The position numbers and the translations under genes are program-made. Shown piece after piece: positions 36,845 through 46,214 of a DNA stretch of 62,714 bases; positions within the stretch are counted from its first letter, which is position 1, and each line of letters begins with the position of its first letter. Under the pieces are notes generated by a model. That model did not search any database, had not been told where the DNA came from, and saw only the letters and a program-made list of their open reading frames with translations. Origin of the DNA: Synechococcus sp. AG-670-F04 (GTDB lineage Bacteria > Cyanobacteriota > Cyanobacteriia > PCC-6307 > Cyanobiaceae); assembly GCA_003211515.1 (NCBI GenBank), contig QCSN01000009.1, positions 1-62,714 on the forward strand, written 5' to 3'.

Positions 36845-37411
36845 ATGTCTTTAGTCATGGTTATCAATGAATTTGGTGATGGGGATTTCTGATCGAATAA
36901 TTTCTATCAGTCAATTATTAAAGTCAAGAAAGCTAAAAATAAAGGTCGTATCAATATTAAGCTGAACGCCCACGTGTTCAATGATCTTGGTGACGATCCG
37001 AATCTGGATGCCAGAGATTTCTTTACATTCAAGGTTCCGAAGAACAGGGAACTTGTCTCTATTATGTTGAACAAATATGATAACTCGTCTTACGGAGATA
37101 ACACTGGCGCTGGCGCGTCGATTGCGGATTTGGCTGATCCATCGGCATTGATCGGGGGGAATCTGATCGGCGTGGCGGACGGCCTCATGCAAGGGGATGA
37201 ATTGATGGCCGATCTGCAGAAGGGGTTCAGTTTTGGAGAGATGAATGTTCCTGCCCTGGAGCCAGGTGCCATGAGCGGCGGAGACCTCACCTTTTGTTTC
37301 CAGGAAGGCAATCAGGGTGCTGAAAATCTGCAATTTGTGGACTACTCAATGACCTTTACGTTTGACTTGATCGCATCATCATCCTTTAAGATTGCATTGC
37401 TGTGGCTTTGA
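36845..37411 (+). pseudogene. Fragment of an extracellular calcium-binding-type protein with in-frame stop
   Basis: A single frame from ATG 36845 reads MSLVMVINEFGDGDF, meets TGA at 36890-36892, then continues without further stops through IKVKKAKNKGRINIKLNAHV and DDPNLDARDFFTFKVPKNRE to 37411. The later part resembles the pre-peptidase C-terminal-like beta domain seen at the ends of large cyanobacterial RTX-type proteins (LIGGNLIGVADGLMQGDELM). No start codon other than GTG 36974 is available downstream of the stop. Best read as the eroded end of a longer gene. Confidence 0.6.
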
Positions 37412-37532
37412 TTGTGACAACCTCATGGTCATCGTGATGTCCTCTTTGTCATGGTGACAGCCTTCCTGTAAAGGTTATCTGATCTTCTGTTAATGAGAGA
37501 ATTAGGGTATTGATTCTCTCATTGGTTTTTTT

Positions 37533-38473
37533 GTGGGACTGCGATCAAGGGGATATGATCTTCTGCTGGCCGCGGGCTTCATTCGCCCTGTTGTGCTGCT
37601 CAGGGATCAGGTGGTTGTGATCGGCCATTGGAGGAGTGGAACAACGTTCCTTCATCAACTTCTTGCCTGCGATCCAACGGCCGCAACGGCCAGGAACCGG
37701 CTCACGATGGCTCCTCAAGTGGCGCTGATTTTGAAACCTTTGATTCGTTGCATTGTTCCCTATGTCATCACGTCGATTCACCCAATTGATCATGTTCCAT
37801 GGAGTGCTGATGACCCTCAGGAAGATGAGATCGGATTGGCGAGACTCATAAGAAACCAACATGGCAGGGATCGCCTTCCTAAGACTCTATCGACGATGTT
37901 TCCGTCAATTTGTTCTGAATCAGTCTGCAGAGTATGAACAGCAACTGCTTGATTTTTCCCGTTTGACCTGGCTTGAGTATGGCCGTGGAAAGCGACATTT
38001 GTTGATCAAGAATTTAGCGCATATTGCACGAATTCCTTTGTTGCTTCGATTGTTCCTAGGGGTTCGTTTTATTGTTTTGAAAAGGGAACCCAGGGATTCG
38101 ATTCGCTCTCTCGTTCAAGTCAAACAGGAATTGGCAGCATGTGGTGGGATTGCAAGATTTGCCTGATGAAGTAACTCAGGTGAGGAAAACATTTTCCTCC
38201 TATTCTGAATTGATGCATGCATTTGAGGCATCCCACCATCTGATTTTGGATGGTCAGTTTGCAGAACTCACCCATGAGGATCTCTATGAGTCCCCCCTCG
38301 ATTCTCTTGAGCGAATCTATGGAGAACTTGGCCTCGTGAGCTGGGAGGAGGTATGTCATTCTTTGGCTCGACGAATTCGGCAGGCAGGCTCTTATCGGCC
38401 TCGGCCTGTAAGTCTGCAAGAGTTCTCCGAAAATGTTCTCAACGCTCTGCTTGAAAAGAGTCGGTCTCTTTAG
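37533..38473 (+). pseudogene. Sulfotransferase gene broken by two frameshifts
   Basis: Three overlapping frames together make one PAPS-dependent sulfotransferase. Frame 1 (37533 to about 37860) has the P-loop VVVIGHWRSGTTFLHQLL and PIDHVPWSADDPQEDEIGLA. Frame 2 (about 37862-38150) has LLIKNLAHIARIPLLLRLFL and the 3'-phosphate-binding FIVLKREPRDSIRSL. Frame 3 (about 38143-38473) has LTHEDLYESPLDSLERIYGE. The order is correct for the family and only single-base frame changes separate the parts, so inactivation is recent, or sequencing errors are present. Confidence 0.85.
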
Positions 38474-38761
38474 TCGTTTTTAACAGCCTTGAGGTGTTTT
38501 TCAGTGCAGGGTTTTGTATTGAGTTGGCGGTTGAGATTGTTGTCTTCAAAATCTTTGTGTTAGCAAAGGCATATGTTTGAATTGATGTGTAAGAAGAACT
38601 TGGGATGGTTTGAAAATATTGGATTGGCGTCTCTGTTGCCGCTTTTGTTCATCAACAGATTCCTTGTTGGGATTGGTATCACACTTTGTAGGGCGGAGTT
38701 GTCCGGGTGTTGTTGTTCTGTTGTTCAATATTTGTATGACAATGACACAACAACCCGCTTC

Positions 38762-38992
38762 ATGAATTCCGATCGACGGCAACGTCTCCACGAGCTTCTC
38801 GTCGCTTTGCTGTCCCGGGATGAGGAGCTGCCACTCATGGACGAGGAGCTCCCTGCTGCCGGCCATGCAGGAGAACCGGCGGTATGGCTGGACAAAAACC
38901 GTCGTACGCTCCAGCGCTATCAAGCTCTCGTTCGAACAGCAGTCACCCTCGATGCCCTGGTCGATGCGGAACAAACGGACCATGAACCGTGA
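38762..38992 (+). CDS. Small hypothetical protein
   Basis: 76 residues from ATG 38762 (MNSDRRQRLHELLVALLS), acidic and helical, no membrane segment. The longer in-frame region upstream (from 38573) is A+T-rich, Cys-rich and unlike coding sequence, so the short form is chosen. It precedes the GH116 gene by about 115 bases. No family recognised. Confidence 0.6.
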   Translation: MNSDRRQRLHELLVALLSRDEELPLMDEELPAAGHAGEPAVWLDKNRRTLQRYQALVRTAVTLDALVDAEQTDHEP

Positions 38993-39107
38993 TGGAGAGC
39001 TCCTTTCACTCCCGACGCGCTCGAAGTGATTCATGGGGATCTGAGCTGTCTAAACCACTGTTTCAACGGTTCACCTCTGGCAATCTGGGTCCAATGTGAG
39101 ATGTTCC

Positions 39108-41636
39108 ATGGCTTCCTTGGGTTTGCCCGCCCTGCGCGGACTGCTGCGCCGTGGTTCCCGTTCCAGTGCTTGGCAGGTTCCAGCGGCAAGTTGGAGCCGA
39201 CCGTTCGGTTTGGGGTGGAACGAGCCCTACAGCGTTCGTTACGCCAGCAACCTTGATGATGGTGCCTGGCATGGGATGCCGCTTGGCGGTTTTGGTGCAG
39301 GCTGCATCGGACGCAGCTCTCGTGGAGATTTCAACCTCTGGCACCTCGATGGAGGTGAACATTGGTTCGGAACCGTTCCAGACTGCCAATTCGCGATCTG
39401 GGAATGTCAGGGGGAGACCAAACGTGCCCATGCTCTCGCCACCACTCCGGATCGTGATGCTTCCCGCGATGGTGCTGCAGAGCCGCTGAAGTCATGGTCC
39501 TGGTATCCCGGCAGCACGGAGGACGTCAAGACGGGAACCTATGCCGCTCGATACCCCCTCAGCTGGACCCATTACGAGGGTGTTTTTGCTGCGGCAATCA
39601 CCTGCGAAGCCTTCAGCCCAGTCATCCCTGGTGACTATCAGCGCACGAGCTATCCAGTGGCTGTCTTCCGCTGGCAACTCAGCAACCCCACCCCACAGCC
39701 CCTCGAGCTCTCCATTCTTGTCAGCTGGAGAAACATGCTGGGTTGGTTCACCAACACGGATGCCTCAGCGGAAGTTCATTTCCGTGATGACGGAAGCCCG
39801 GAACATAATTACGCCCCAGCCATCGGATCATCGGCAGGGCATCGCAACCGCTGGGTTGATGCATCGGGTTTTAAAGGACTGATTCTCGATGGCCAACGAT
39901 CGGACTCCGTTGAAGAAGGTCAGGGTCAATGGTGTCTTGCCGTCCCTGATGACCTTGAAGGTGTCGAGATCACACGCTGCAGTCGCTGGGATCCCACGGG
40001 TGATGGCGCAGAGATCTGGGGCCCTTTCGCATCGGATGGCCGCATTCCCGACAGCAACAATGATCGAGCCAGCCGCCCTGGTGAGCAGGTCAGTGCGGCG
40101 ATGGCCGTCAAACTGACGTTGGCACCGGGTGAATCCCGCGAGATTCCGGTGGTGATCAGCTGGGATCTTCCGGTGACGGCGTTCGCCTCTGGCGTGGGTG
40201 AATGGCGCCGCTACACCGACTTTTTTGGCGTTGATGGCAATAACGCTGCTGCCATCGCTGCAGAAGCCCTGCGGGACTGGATGTCGTGGCGTGAGCGCAT
40301 CGATCGCTGGCAGGAGCCAGTTCTGAACAAGGCGGAGATTCCCGAAAATCTGAGAATGGCCCTGTTCAACGAGCTCTATGACCTGGCCAGTGGTGGGACG
40401 CTCTGGAGTGCTGCGCGACCTGGGGATCCGATCGGTCGCTTTGGGGTCCTCGAATGCCTTGATTACGCCTGGTACGAAAGCCTTGATGTGAGGCTTTATG
40501 GCTCCTTAGCGCTGTTGCAGTTGTGGCCTGAGTTGGACAAGGCGGTTCTGCGAAGTTTCGCTCGCGCAATCCCGGCCAGTGATGACACCCAGCGTCCGAT
40601 CGGTTGGTATTTCACGCAAGGGAAAGGACGTGTGGAAGCGGATCGCAAAGTTAGAGGAGCCACTCCCCACGATTTAGGTGCACCGAATGAAATGCCGTTT
40701 GATGCCACCAACTACACCGCCTATCAGGACTGCAATCTCTGGAAAGACCTGGCAAGTGATTTCGTGCTGCAGGTTTGGCGCACATTCACGCTGTCACCTA
40801 CCGGGGAGGATCTGAGTTTTCTCGCCGAGTGTTGGCCGGCAGCTGTGGAGGCTCTTCGTTATCTGAAGCGATTCGATGTCAATGATGATGGCTTACCGGA
40901 TAACGGCGGCGCTCCAGATCAGACGTTCGATGACTGGCCTTTAAAAGGTGTCAGTGCCTATTGCGGTGCACTTTGGATTGCCGCGCTTGAGGCAGCACTG
41001 TCGATGGCCCAACGCCTGCATCTTGAACTGGGCCTCGACACAGGCGACGACCAGCATGCGTTTGGCCAGTGGTTGGAGCAGGCCCGAAGCAATTTCGATG
41101 ATCTTCTCTGGAATGGTGAGTACTACCGGATTGATGCTGAGAGTGGTACGCCTGTCGTGATGGCTGATCAGCTCTGTGGCGACTTCTATGCCCGTTTGTT
41201 GAAATTGCCTCCAGTGGTGAGTGAGGCCAAGAGCCGAAGCACGTTGAATGCTGTGAGGGAGGCCTGTTTTGAAGGGTTCAAAAACGGTGAACTGGGCGTT
41301 GCAAACGGCCTTCGTCGTGATGGCACACCGCTGGACCCAAACGGTACGCACCCACTTGAGGTTTGGACTGGGATCAATTTCGGTCTTGCTTCCTATTACC
41401 GGTTGATGGGAGAGAAGAAAACGGCTGAAGCGATTTGTTCAGCCGTTGTCGATCAGGTTTATTCCGGTGGGTTGCAATTCCGCACACCAGAAGCCATCAC
41501 CGCTGTCAATACATACCGAGCATGTCATTACCTGAGAGCAATGGCGATCTGGGGGCTTTGGGCAACAGAAACAAACTGGTCCTTGATCCCTGGAGCTGCT
41601 GATCAACCAATGAGTTCCGAATCAACTCCAGCTTGA
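39108..41636 (+). CDS. GH116 glucosylceramidase/beta-glucosidase-like enzyme
   Basis: 842 residues from ATG 39108 (MASLGLPALR). N-terminal beta-sandwich with WHGMPLGGFGAGCIGRSSRG, and YPLSWTHYEG; C-terminal (alpha/alpha)6 domain with LECLDYAWYESLDVRLYGSL, GAPNEMPFDATNYTAYQDCN, then DGLPDNGGAPDQTFDDWPL near residue 600 and GVSAYCGALWIAALEA. This is the layout of human GBA2 and bacterial GH116 enzymes; the acidic residues in YESLDV and DQTFDDW are candidates for catalysis. There is no signal peptide, so a cytoplasmic enzyme acting on glucosides or glucosylated lipids is likely; related genes are known in cyanobacteria. Confidence 0.9.
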   Translation: MASLGLPALRGLLRRGSRSSAWQVPAASWSRPFGLGWNEPYSVRYASNLDDGAWHGMPLGGFGAGCIGRSSRGDFNLWHLDGGEHWFGTVPDCQFAIWECQGETKRAHALATTPDRDASRDGAAEPLKSWSWYPGSTEDVKTGTYAARYPLSWTHYEGVFAAAITCEAFSPVIPGDYQRTSYPVAVFRWQLSNPTPQPLELSILVSWRNMLGWFTNTDASAEVHFRDDGSPEHNYAPAIGSSAGHRNRWVDASGFKGLILDGQRSDSVEEGQGQWCLAVPDDLEGVEITRCSRWDPTGDGAEIWGPFASDGRIPDSNNDRASRPGEQVSAAMAVKLTLAPGESREIPVVISWDLPVTAFASGVGEWRRYTDFFGVDGNNAAAIAAEALRDWMSWRERIDRWQEPVLNKAEIPENLRMALFNELYDLASGGTLWSAARPGDPIGRFGVLECLDYAWYESLDVRLYGSLALLQLWPELDKAVLRSFARAIPASDDTQRPIGWYFTQGKGRVEADRKVRGATPHDLGAPNEMPFDATNYTAYQDCNLWKDLASDFVLQVWRTFTLSPTGEDLSFLAECWPAAVEALRYLKRFDVNDDGLPDNGGAPDQTFDDWPLKGVSAYCGALWIAALEAALSMAQRLHLELGLDTGDDQHAFGQWLEQARSNFDDLLWNGEYYRIDAESGTPVVMADQLCGDFYARLLKLPPVVSEAKSRSTLNAVREACFEGFKNGELGVANGLRRDGTPLDPNGTHPLEVWTGINFGLASYYRLMGEKKTAEAICSAVVDQVYSGGLQFRTPEAITAVNTYRACHYLRAMAIWGLWATETNWSLIPGAADQPMSSESTPA

Positions 41637-42050
41637 AATTAGAGATAAAGTAAAAAAAACTGCGATCGGCTTTACCCATTTAGTTGAAAATACATTTTTT
41701 GTGTGATCTTGGTTTGCGTTGTCCTCTAAAATATTCACAACACAATGACTGTCGGAGACGGGTGATATGAATGGTGTACTGATTGAACTGATCCACATCC
41801 TTAGCCTAAAAGAAACTTTCCTGAGGGGGTTTAAAAAGAATCAGTCAAGCTAAATAGGGCAGCAGTTTGCCTTGATGCACTGGCTGGAAGTCTGGATTTC
41901 AATGGTCAAATATTCTCAAAAACTTTGATGCTAAGAGGGAAGACGGAATTTAATTTTACACCGTTCTTTGTGCTGGCTTTAATTTACTTCTTGGCGTGAG
42001 TGCTGCAAGAATATTGCAGCTTAAATTTTCTTTAATCAGCGGTTTGCTGC
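41637..42050. other. Intergenic stretch with a stem-loop
   Basis: About 410 bases, A+T-rich, no gene seen. GCTGCAA and TTGCAGC (42002-42020) form a 7-bp stem with a 5-base loop, followed by a U-rich run; it could end transcription from the GH116 gene. Confidence 0.5.
42002..42027 (+). terminator. Possible terminator hairpin
   Basis: Perfect 7-bp stem, 5-base loop, then TTAAATTTT. The T run is interrupted by A, so strength is uncertain. Confidence 0.4.
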
Positions 42051-42056
42051 AAGGAG
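42051..42056 (+). promoter_or_regulatory. Strong ribosome-binding site deciding a TTG start
   Basis: AAGGAG lies six bases before TTG 42063 and selects that codon as the start of a 50-residue protein with no ATG available. Confidence 0.6.
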
Positions 42057-42062
42057 ATAGTA

Positions 42063-42215
42063 TTGTTATTGGCAGTATTTGGTGCTTGTTGTGTGCTGGT
42101 TGTTCGGAAAGATTTTTATCTTATCATTCGTGCAATAAAGCAAGATGACAAGGCCGGCCATTTAGAAGGATTGAAACAACTTGGGATTAATCCCAAACAA
42201 TCATCGAGTTGGTGA
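42063..42215 (+). CDS. Small membrane protein (50 residues)
   Basis: TTG start with a full Shine-Dalgarno. One N-terminal helix (LLAVFGACCVLVV) then a basic amphipathic tail (RAIKQDDKAGHLEGLKQLGI) ending in SSSW. Protein-like composition and a perfect ribosome site support it. Its 3' end overlaps the 3' end of the RTX gene on the other strand by 29 bases. No family recognised. Confidence 0.55.
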   Translation: MLLAVFGACCVLVVRKDFYLIIRAIKQDDKAGHLEGLKQLGINPKQSSSW

Positions 42216-42762
42216 GTGGTTTTGTGATTCCAATCAGTTCGGCAACATATTCCCCATCCAAGCGAATCTGCAAGTTTCCACCCTTAAGATTCATGCTCAT
42301 ATCTTCAAACTTCTTGTAGTCGTCATCAATCTGGAGTTTATCTTCTTTGGAGTTGAAATCAGTGATTTTGACAAAGCCGTCCTCGTCATCATCAATGATG
42401 AAAAGTTCATCACCTCTTCCGACGGTGAACACATTCTTTCCTTCATCATCTTCAAATTTGTCATTTCCATTTCCTCCGATCAGGGTGTCATGACCATTTC
42501 CTCCCTCAAGTTCATCATTTCCACTGCCACCATCTAGTTTGTCTTTCCCATCGTTCCCTTCAAGTTTGTCATTTTTACTTCCACCAGTGAGTTTGTCGTT
42601 ACCGCTTCGCCCATTCATGAACGTCGAGACGTTTTTGGCTTTTTTCTTATCAGCCTTGTTGGTTCTCTCCCAACATTGGTCGTACTACTTGCTGCAACCC
42701 CACCAGCTGAATGTGCTGACGTCAGAATCATCTGTGACGATCGTTGTCGAAATTTTGTCCAT
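42187..42762 (-). pseudogene. Small RTX calcium-binding protein interrupted by an in-frame amber codon
   Basis: The same frame runs from ATG 42762 (MDKISTTIVTDDSDVSTFSW), through a TAG at 42685-42687, to the stop at 42187. After the TAG it continues YDQCWERTNKADKKKAK and then five nonapeptide calcium-binding repeats (NGRSGNDKLTGGSKNDKLEG and on) and a beta cap (FNSKEDKLQIDDDYKKF). Without the TAG it would be 191 residues. A re-start at ATG 42618 could make a 143-residue product. Either a young pseudogene (one base change from a Tyr codon) or a read-through gene. Confidence 0.75.
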
Positions 42763-43136
42763 GGGTACTAAAAACGTTCAATTGCAACATATCCAGAGCA
42801 AGTCGTAGTGGCTTCGGAAGGGAGATTTGGGAAGATTTGGATCAAATCGTCGCCAGAGACGGTGGTCAACACAGGTTCTTAGAAATCTATCGCCTGACTC
42901 CATAAGCCTGCTGCTCCCTGCCTTCACAAGTTGAGCAGGGCCGTGTGACGCCCCACGTTGGTGGGTAGGGATCTCTGTTGCTGTTGCCTCCTGTCTGTGG
43001 ACACAATCTGAGCCCCTTGATCATGTCGGATGAGGTTCATGCTGGCGGTGGCGTAAGACGGTTATTTCAGGGTTAGGAAATCAACTGGCATCGCGCATGA
43101 ACAAACCACACAATGTGACCAACCAGCGTCGTTGTG
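42763..43136. other. Intergenic stretch, no gene recognised
   Basis: 374 bases, moderately G+C-rich with short inverted repeats (for example around CCCTGCC near 42915 and GAGCAGGG near 42930) but no tRNA- or known RNA-like fold that I can identify and no credible reading frame. Confidence 0.4.
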
Positions 43137-43925
43137 ATGGTCAGCAAGTTGCGCGGCAAACTCCTTGTGCTGTTTGGTCAGGACTGCATCGGTGGACGTT
43201 CTACACCACTGGCGAAGGGTATTCTTGTTCTTATTATTTTTTCAATTTTACTCGCTATAGTAGCAACTGAGCCTACAATTCGTAGGGATAATGTGGATCT
43301 TTTAAGAAATCTAGATTATGCCATTGCTCTATTGTTTCTATTAGAATATCTCGCCCGTTTGTGGATTGCACCGCTCAGGCCTGGGGCAAGTAGAGGTATA
43401 AAAGGCTCCCTTCATTTTGCCGCTACACCAACGGCTTTACTAGATTTGTTGGCGATTCTTCCTACAATTTTGGGCACTGTTAGCCCGGAATTGTACCTTC
43501 TGAGAGTAATTCGTCTTGTACGAATTGGTCGTATCGCTCGTTCCAAGCGCTTTCGAGACAGTATGATGTATTTCCACCATGCGATTGCATCTAAGAAAGA
43601 AGAACTTGGGATTTCTGCTGTCTACAGTGCTGTTGTTATTAGTGTAAGTAGCATCTTGATGTATTTAGTCGAGGGAAATGTGCAACCTGAAGAATTTGGT
43701 TCGATTCCACGCTGTCTCTGGTGGTCGATCATTACAGTCACAACCGTTGGTTACGGTGATGCCACACCGATAACAACGATGGGAAAGATTGTTGCATCGC
43801 TAGCTGCAATTAGTGGTATCGCCGTCATTGCGATACCAATTGGAATTGTTTCGGCTGGATTTACTGATTCCATCAATGAAGAAAAGCGTAGAAGGGCTCT
43901 TCATGATCAATCCGATTCTCACTGA
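43137..43925 (+). CDS. Voltage-gated potassium channel (Kv/KvAP type)
   Basis: 262 residues with six membrane segments. S4 carries regularly spaced arginines (LLRVIRLVRIGRIARSKRF), the pore helix and selectivity filter are WWSIITVTTVGYGDATP, and S6 follows with AISGIAVIAIPIGIV. S1-S3 acidic counter-charges are present (LDYAIALLFLLEYLARLW). The short C-terminus has no RCK domain. Likely a plasma- or thylakoid-membrane potassium channel. ATG 43137 is preferred over GTG one codon earlier. Confidence 0.94.
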   Translation: MVSKLRGKLLVLFGQDCIGGRSTPLAKGILVLIIFSILLAIVATEPTIRRDNVDLLRNLDYAIALLFLLEYLARLWIAPLRPGASRGIKGSLHFAATPTALLDLLAILPTILGTVSPELYLLRVIRLVRIGRIARSKRFRDSMMYFHHAIASKKEELGISAVYSAVVISVSSILMYLVEGNVQPEEFGSIPRCLWWSIITVTTVGYGDATPITTMGKIVASLAAISGIAVIAIPIGIVSAGFTDSINEEKRRRALHDQSDSH

Positions 43926-43955
43926 ATGTCAGCCTCTGCTTGAATTCTTCTCCAT

Positions 43956-43981
43956 ATTACACTTCTCTACCGAAGAGTAAT
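43956..43981 (+). terminator. Imperfect stem-loop after the channel gene
   Basis: ATTACACTTC and GAAGAGTAAT pair with one mismatch around TCTACC, 30 bases after the stop codon, followed by TGGTTGTTT. A weak terminator candidate. Confidence 0.35.
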
Positions 43982-44693
43982 TGGTTGTTTGCATAAGCAG
44001 AACAGTTATTTTATTAATATAGCGATAGCATCGAGAATTGGCATTGGCAATGAATAGCCTTGTTGAATATTTTTTCTGTTTGCTTTAACTTGGATGTGTA
44101 CTGCTGCGTGATCCAAGAGTTTTCATTGGTCTTAATATGGTGCGATTGTTGTAAGGAGTGATTACATGTTTTTATCTTTTGAGAGACTAGTTGGTTTTAA
44201 TTGGGTTTAGCTGTGGCAGTTATCTGTCTTTTATTAGTAGCAAAGTGTCAAGGGATGTTGAATTGTACTCAGATGACGTTGCCGCTCTGTTCGGCTTTAA
44301 TCGATCGGATAAAATATATGTTAATTTTCTACGGCTGACTCCATGGCCCATGGATTTTATAAAGTTTAATGCCGCATTAATGCTTCGTTGGTAGGTCGTA
44401 TATTTGTATTGATTTTTAAAACTAAGTTGCTCTTTTAAAATTGGCTTATTGATCTTCGTCAATTGATGGTGTAACATGAAGTAGCTGTTGAAAAACGCTT
44501 GGGCAGTCTAAAGCCTAAGCAAATTTGTTGGGATAGAAGTCGTATACTTAAAAAGTTATCAAGAAATTATGATCATACTTTTTCTCTCTTAAATGTAAAA
44601 ATAGCCCGTAAGTGATTTCTAAATTTAAAATTGCGATTCTTAATCAGATGTGGTCTTGCTAACGAAGCGTGGTGACGATAATTTGCGCGTTGA
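43982..44693. other. A+T-rich gene-poor stretch
   Basis: About 710 bases between the channel and nth. The only coding-like part is 44221-44394 (SSKVSRDVELYSDDVAALFG, then LTPWPMDFIKFNAALML), within a 67-codon frame lacking a good start; it may be a small gene or a remnant. Nothing else recognised. Confidence 0.4.
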
Positions 44694-45347
44694 TTAAGGT
44701 TTTTTTGTTAAAATTGGTCGACGACGATTTGGGTAAAGTTCACGACAAAGCGGGCAGATTTTTCCATTACATCCTCTTGCAGTGCAAAATTCACGTCCAT
44801 AGAAGATAATCTGAAGATGCAGCTTATTCCAGTTCTCCTTTGGAAAAAGTGCTTTCAGATCGCGTTCGGTTTGCTTCACATTGTCGCCATTACTGAGTCC
44901 CCAACGCTGAGCCAACCGATGAATATGAGTGTCGACCGGAAACGCTGGCACACCAAAGGCTTGAGACATGACCACGCTTGCTGTCTTGTGACCTACCCCT
45001 GGGAGTGCTTCCAAAGCTTCAAAACTTTGTGGGACATCCCCTTCGTGTCTCTCGATTAAAAGTTGTGCGAGCTTTTTGATGTTTTTTGCTTTTGTCTTTG
45101 CTAATCCCAATTGGCGAATAAAAGACAAGATCTCTGCTTCCTCCAATGATGCCATTGTTTGCGGGTCGGGGCCTGCCGCAAAAAGTTTTGGCGTCACTTC
45201 GTTGACTTTTTTGTCTGTGCATTGCGCGCTCAATAGAACAGCGATCAGCAAGGTGAATGGATCTTGATGGTCGAGGGGAACAGGCGTCTCCGGGTAATGC
45301 TGATCAAGTCTCTGCATGATCACGATGGCCCTTTCTTTTTTTCGCAC
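44694..45347 (-). CDS. nth: Endonuclease III (DNA glycosylase/AP lyase)
   Basis: Base-excision repair of oxidised pyrimidines. The helix-hairpin-helix LPGVGHKTASVVM contains the catalytic Lys, and FPVDTHIHRLAQRWG the catalytic Asp. 217 residues. The C-terminal four cysteines, expected to hold a [4Fe-4S] cluster as C-x6-C-x2-C-x5-C, are here CTARGCNGKICPLC, that is C-x4-C-x4-C-x2-C, an unusual spacing. Gene order with the coiled-coil membrane protein upstream on the same strand is loose (24 bases). Confidence 0.93.
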   Translation of the reverse strand: MRKKERAIVIMQRLDQHYPETPVPLDHQDPFTLLIAVLLSAQCTDKKVNEVTPKLFAAGPDPQTMASLEEAEILSFIRQLGLAKTKAKNIKKLAQLLIERHEGDVPQSFEALEALPGVGHKTASVVMSQAFGVPAFPVDTHIHRLAQRWGLSNGDNVKQTERDLKALFPKENWNKLHLQIIFYGREFCTARGCNGKICPLCRELYPNRRRPILTKKP

Positions 45348-45371
45348 GTTGTGGCACTATCTGCGAACATC

Positions 45372-46214
45372 CTAGAAGATGTTTCGATTCAATTCGACGA
45401 AGCTGTCATTGAGGAGGATGACATCATTAAAAGATTGTTCCAATTCTTTTAATCTTATCTCTGGATTCCAATCACGCAGATCCACCGATAGGATTGGACG
45501 TAGACTTTCTGGGATTGATAGGAAATCGGCTAATTGCTTTAACATCTTGCCTGTTTCTTCTTGGTTTTTTCGTATTTTCTTCTCTTCAGATTTGAATGTC
45601 AGGAGAGCTTTCTGTAATGAGGGGATTGCATGTTCAAGAAGTGGATTGTCTTTTGCCTTGTCAAGGGTTGATATCGCTGCCTGTTGCATTGTTTCCAGCT
45701 TCATCCATGCGTCGTAACACCATCGTAATTCGTTAAGACAATCTAATGCTGTCTTTAATGCGGTCGCTTCGACTGCAATGGGACTGATGATCTGTATGGA
45801 TTGGCGTGTCAGCAACAGACTCACTGATTGCTGCGGAATCCCAGAGTGACCCTTCCAGAGTGCGATGTGCTCTTCTTCAGAGCGAATGTGGTTTCCCTCA
45901 CCTTTTAGGCATCTGGTGATCATTTCGAGTTTCAGCTGATTCGCCTCTTGTATGACCTGAATCTTCTGCACCTGATGAAAGATTCCTTCCACAGACACCA
46001 CTGAAAGGCTATGCCGAGTCTGGGCTTGTTCCACATAGCGCTTCAGAAGACGATGGTTCGCCCGCCGCACCTGCATTTTCAGGATCCACAACAGGAGGCC
46101 CAAACCACCGGCGATGATTGCAAACTGCCAGAAACGGATCGCAACGATCAATAGCGCTAGGCATCCCAGCGCAATCAGGGATTGTCGATCGTCTTCGTTG
46201 ATCAACCAAGGCAT
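45372..46214 (-). CDS. Hypothetical membrane-anchored helical protein
   Basis: 280 residues: two membrane helices near the N-terminus (SLIALGCLALLIVAIRFW, then FAIIAGGLGLLLWIL), a basic stretch, then about 200 residues of soluble, mostly helical sequence with a coiled-coil-prone region around residues 175-235 (SEEKKIRKNQEETGKMLKQL). No recognised family. It lies directly upstream of nth. Confidence 0.75.
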   Translation of the reverse strand: MPWLINEDDRQSLIALGCLALLIVAIRFWQFAIIAGGLGLLLWILKMQVRRANHRLLKRYVEQAQTRHSLSVVSVEGIFHQVQKIQVIQEANQLKLEMITRCLKGEGNHIRSEEEHIALWKGHSGIPQQSVSLLLTRQSIQIISPIAVEATALKTALDCLNELRWCYDAWMKLETMQQAAISTLDKAKDNPLLEHAIPSLQKALLTFKSEEKKIRKNQEETGKMLKQLADFLSIPESLRPILSVDLRDWNPEIRLKELEQSFNDVILLNDSFVELNRNIF

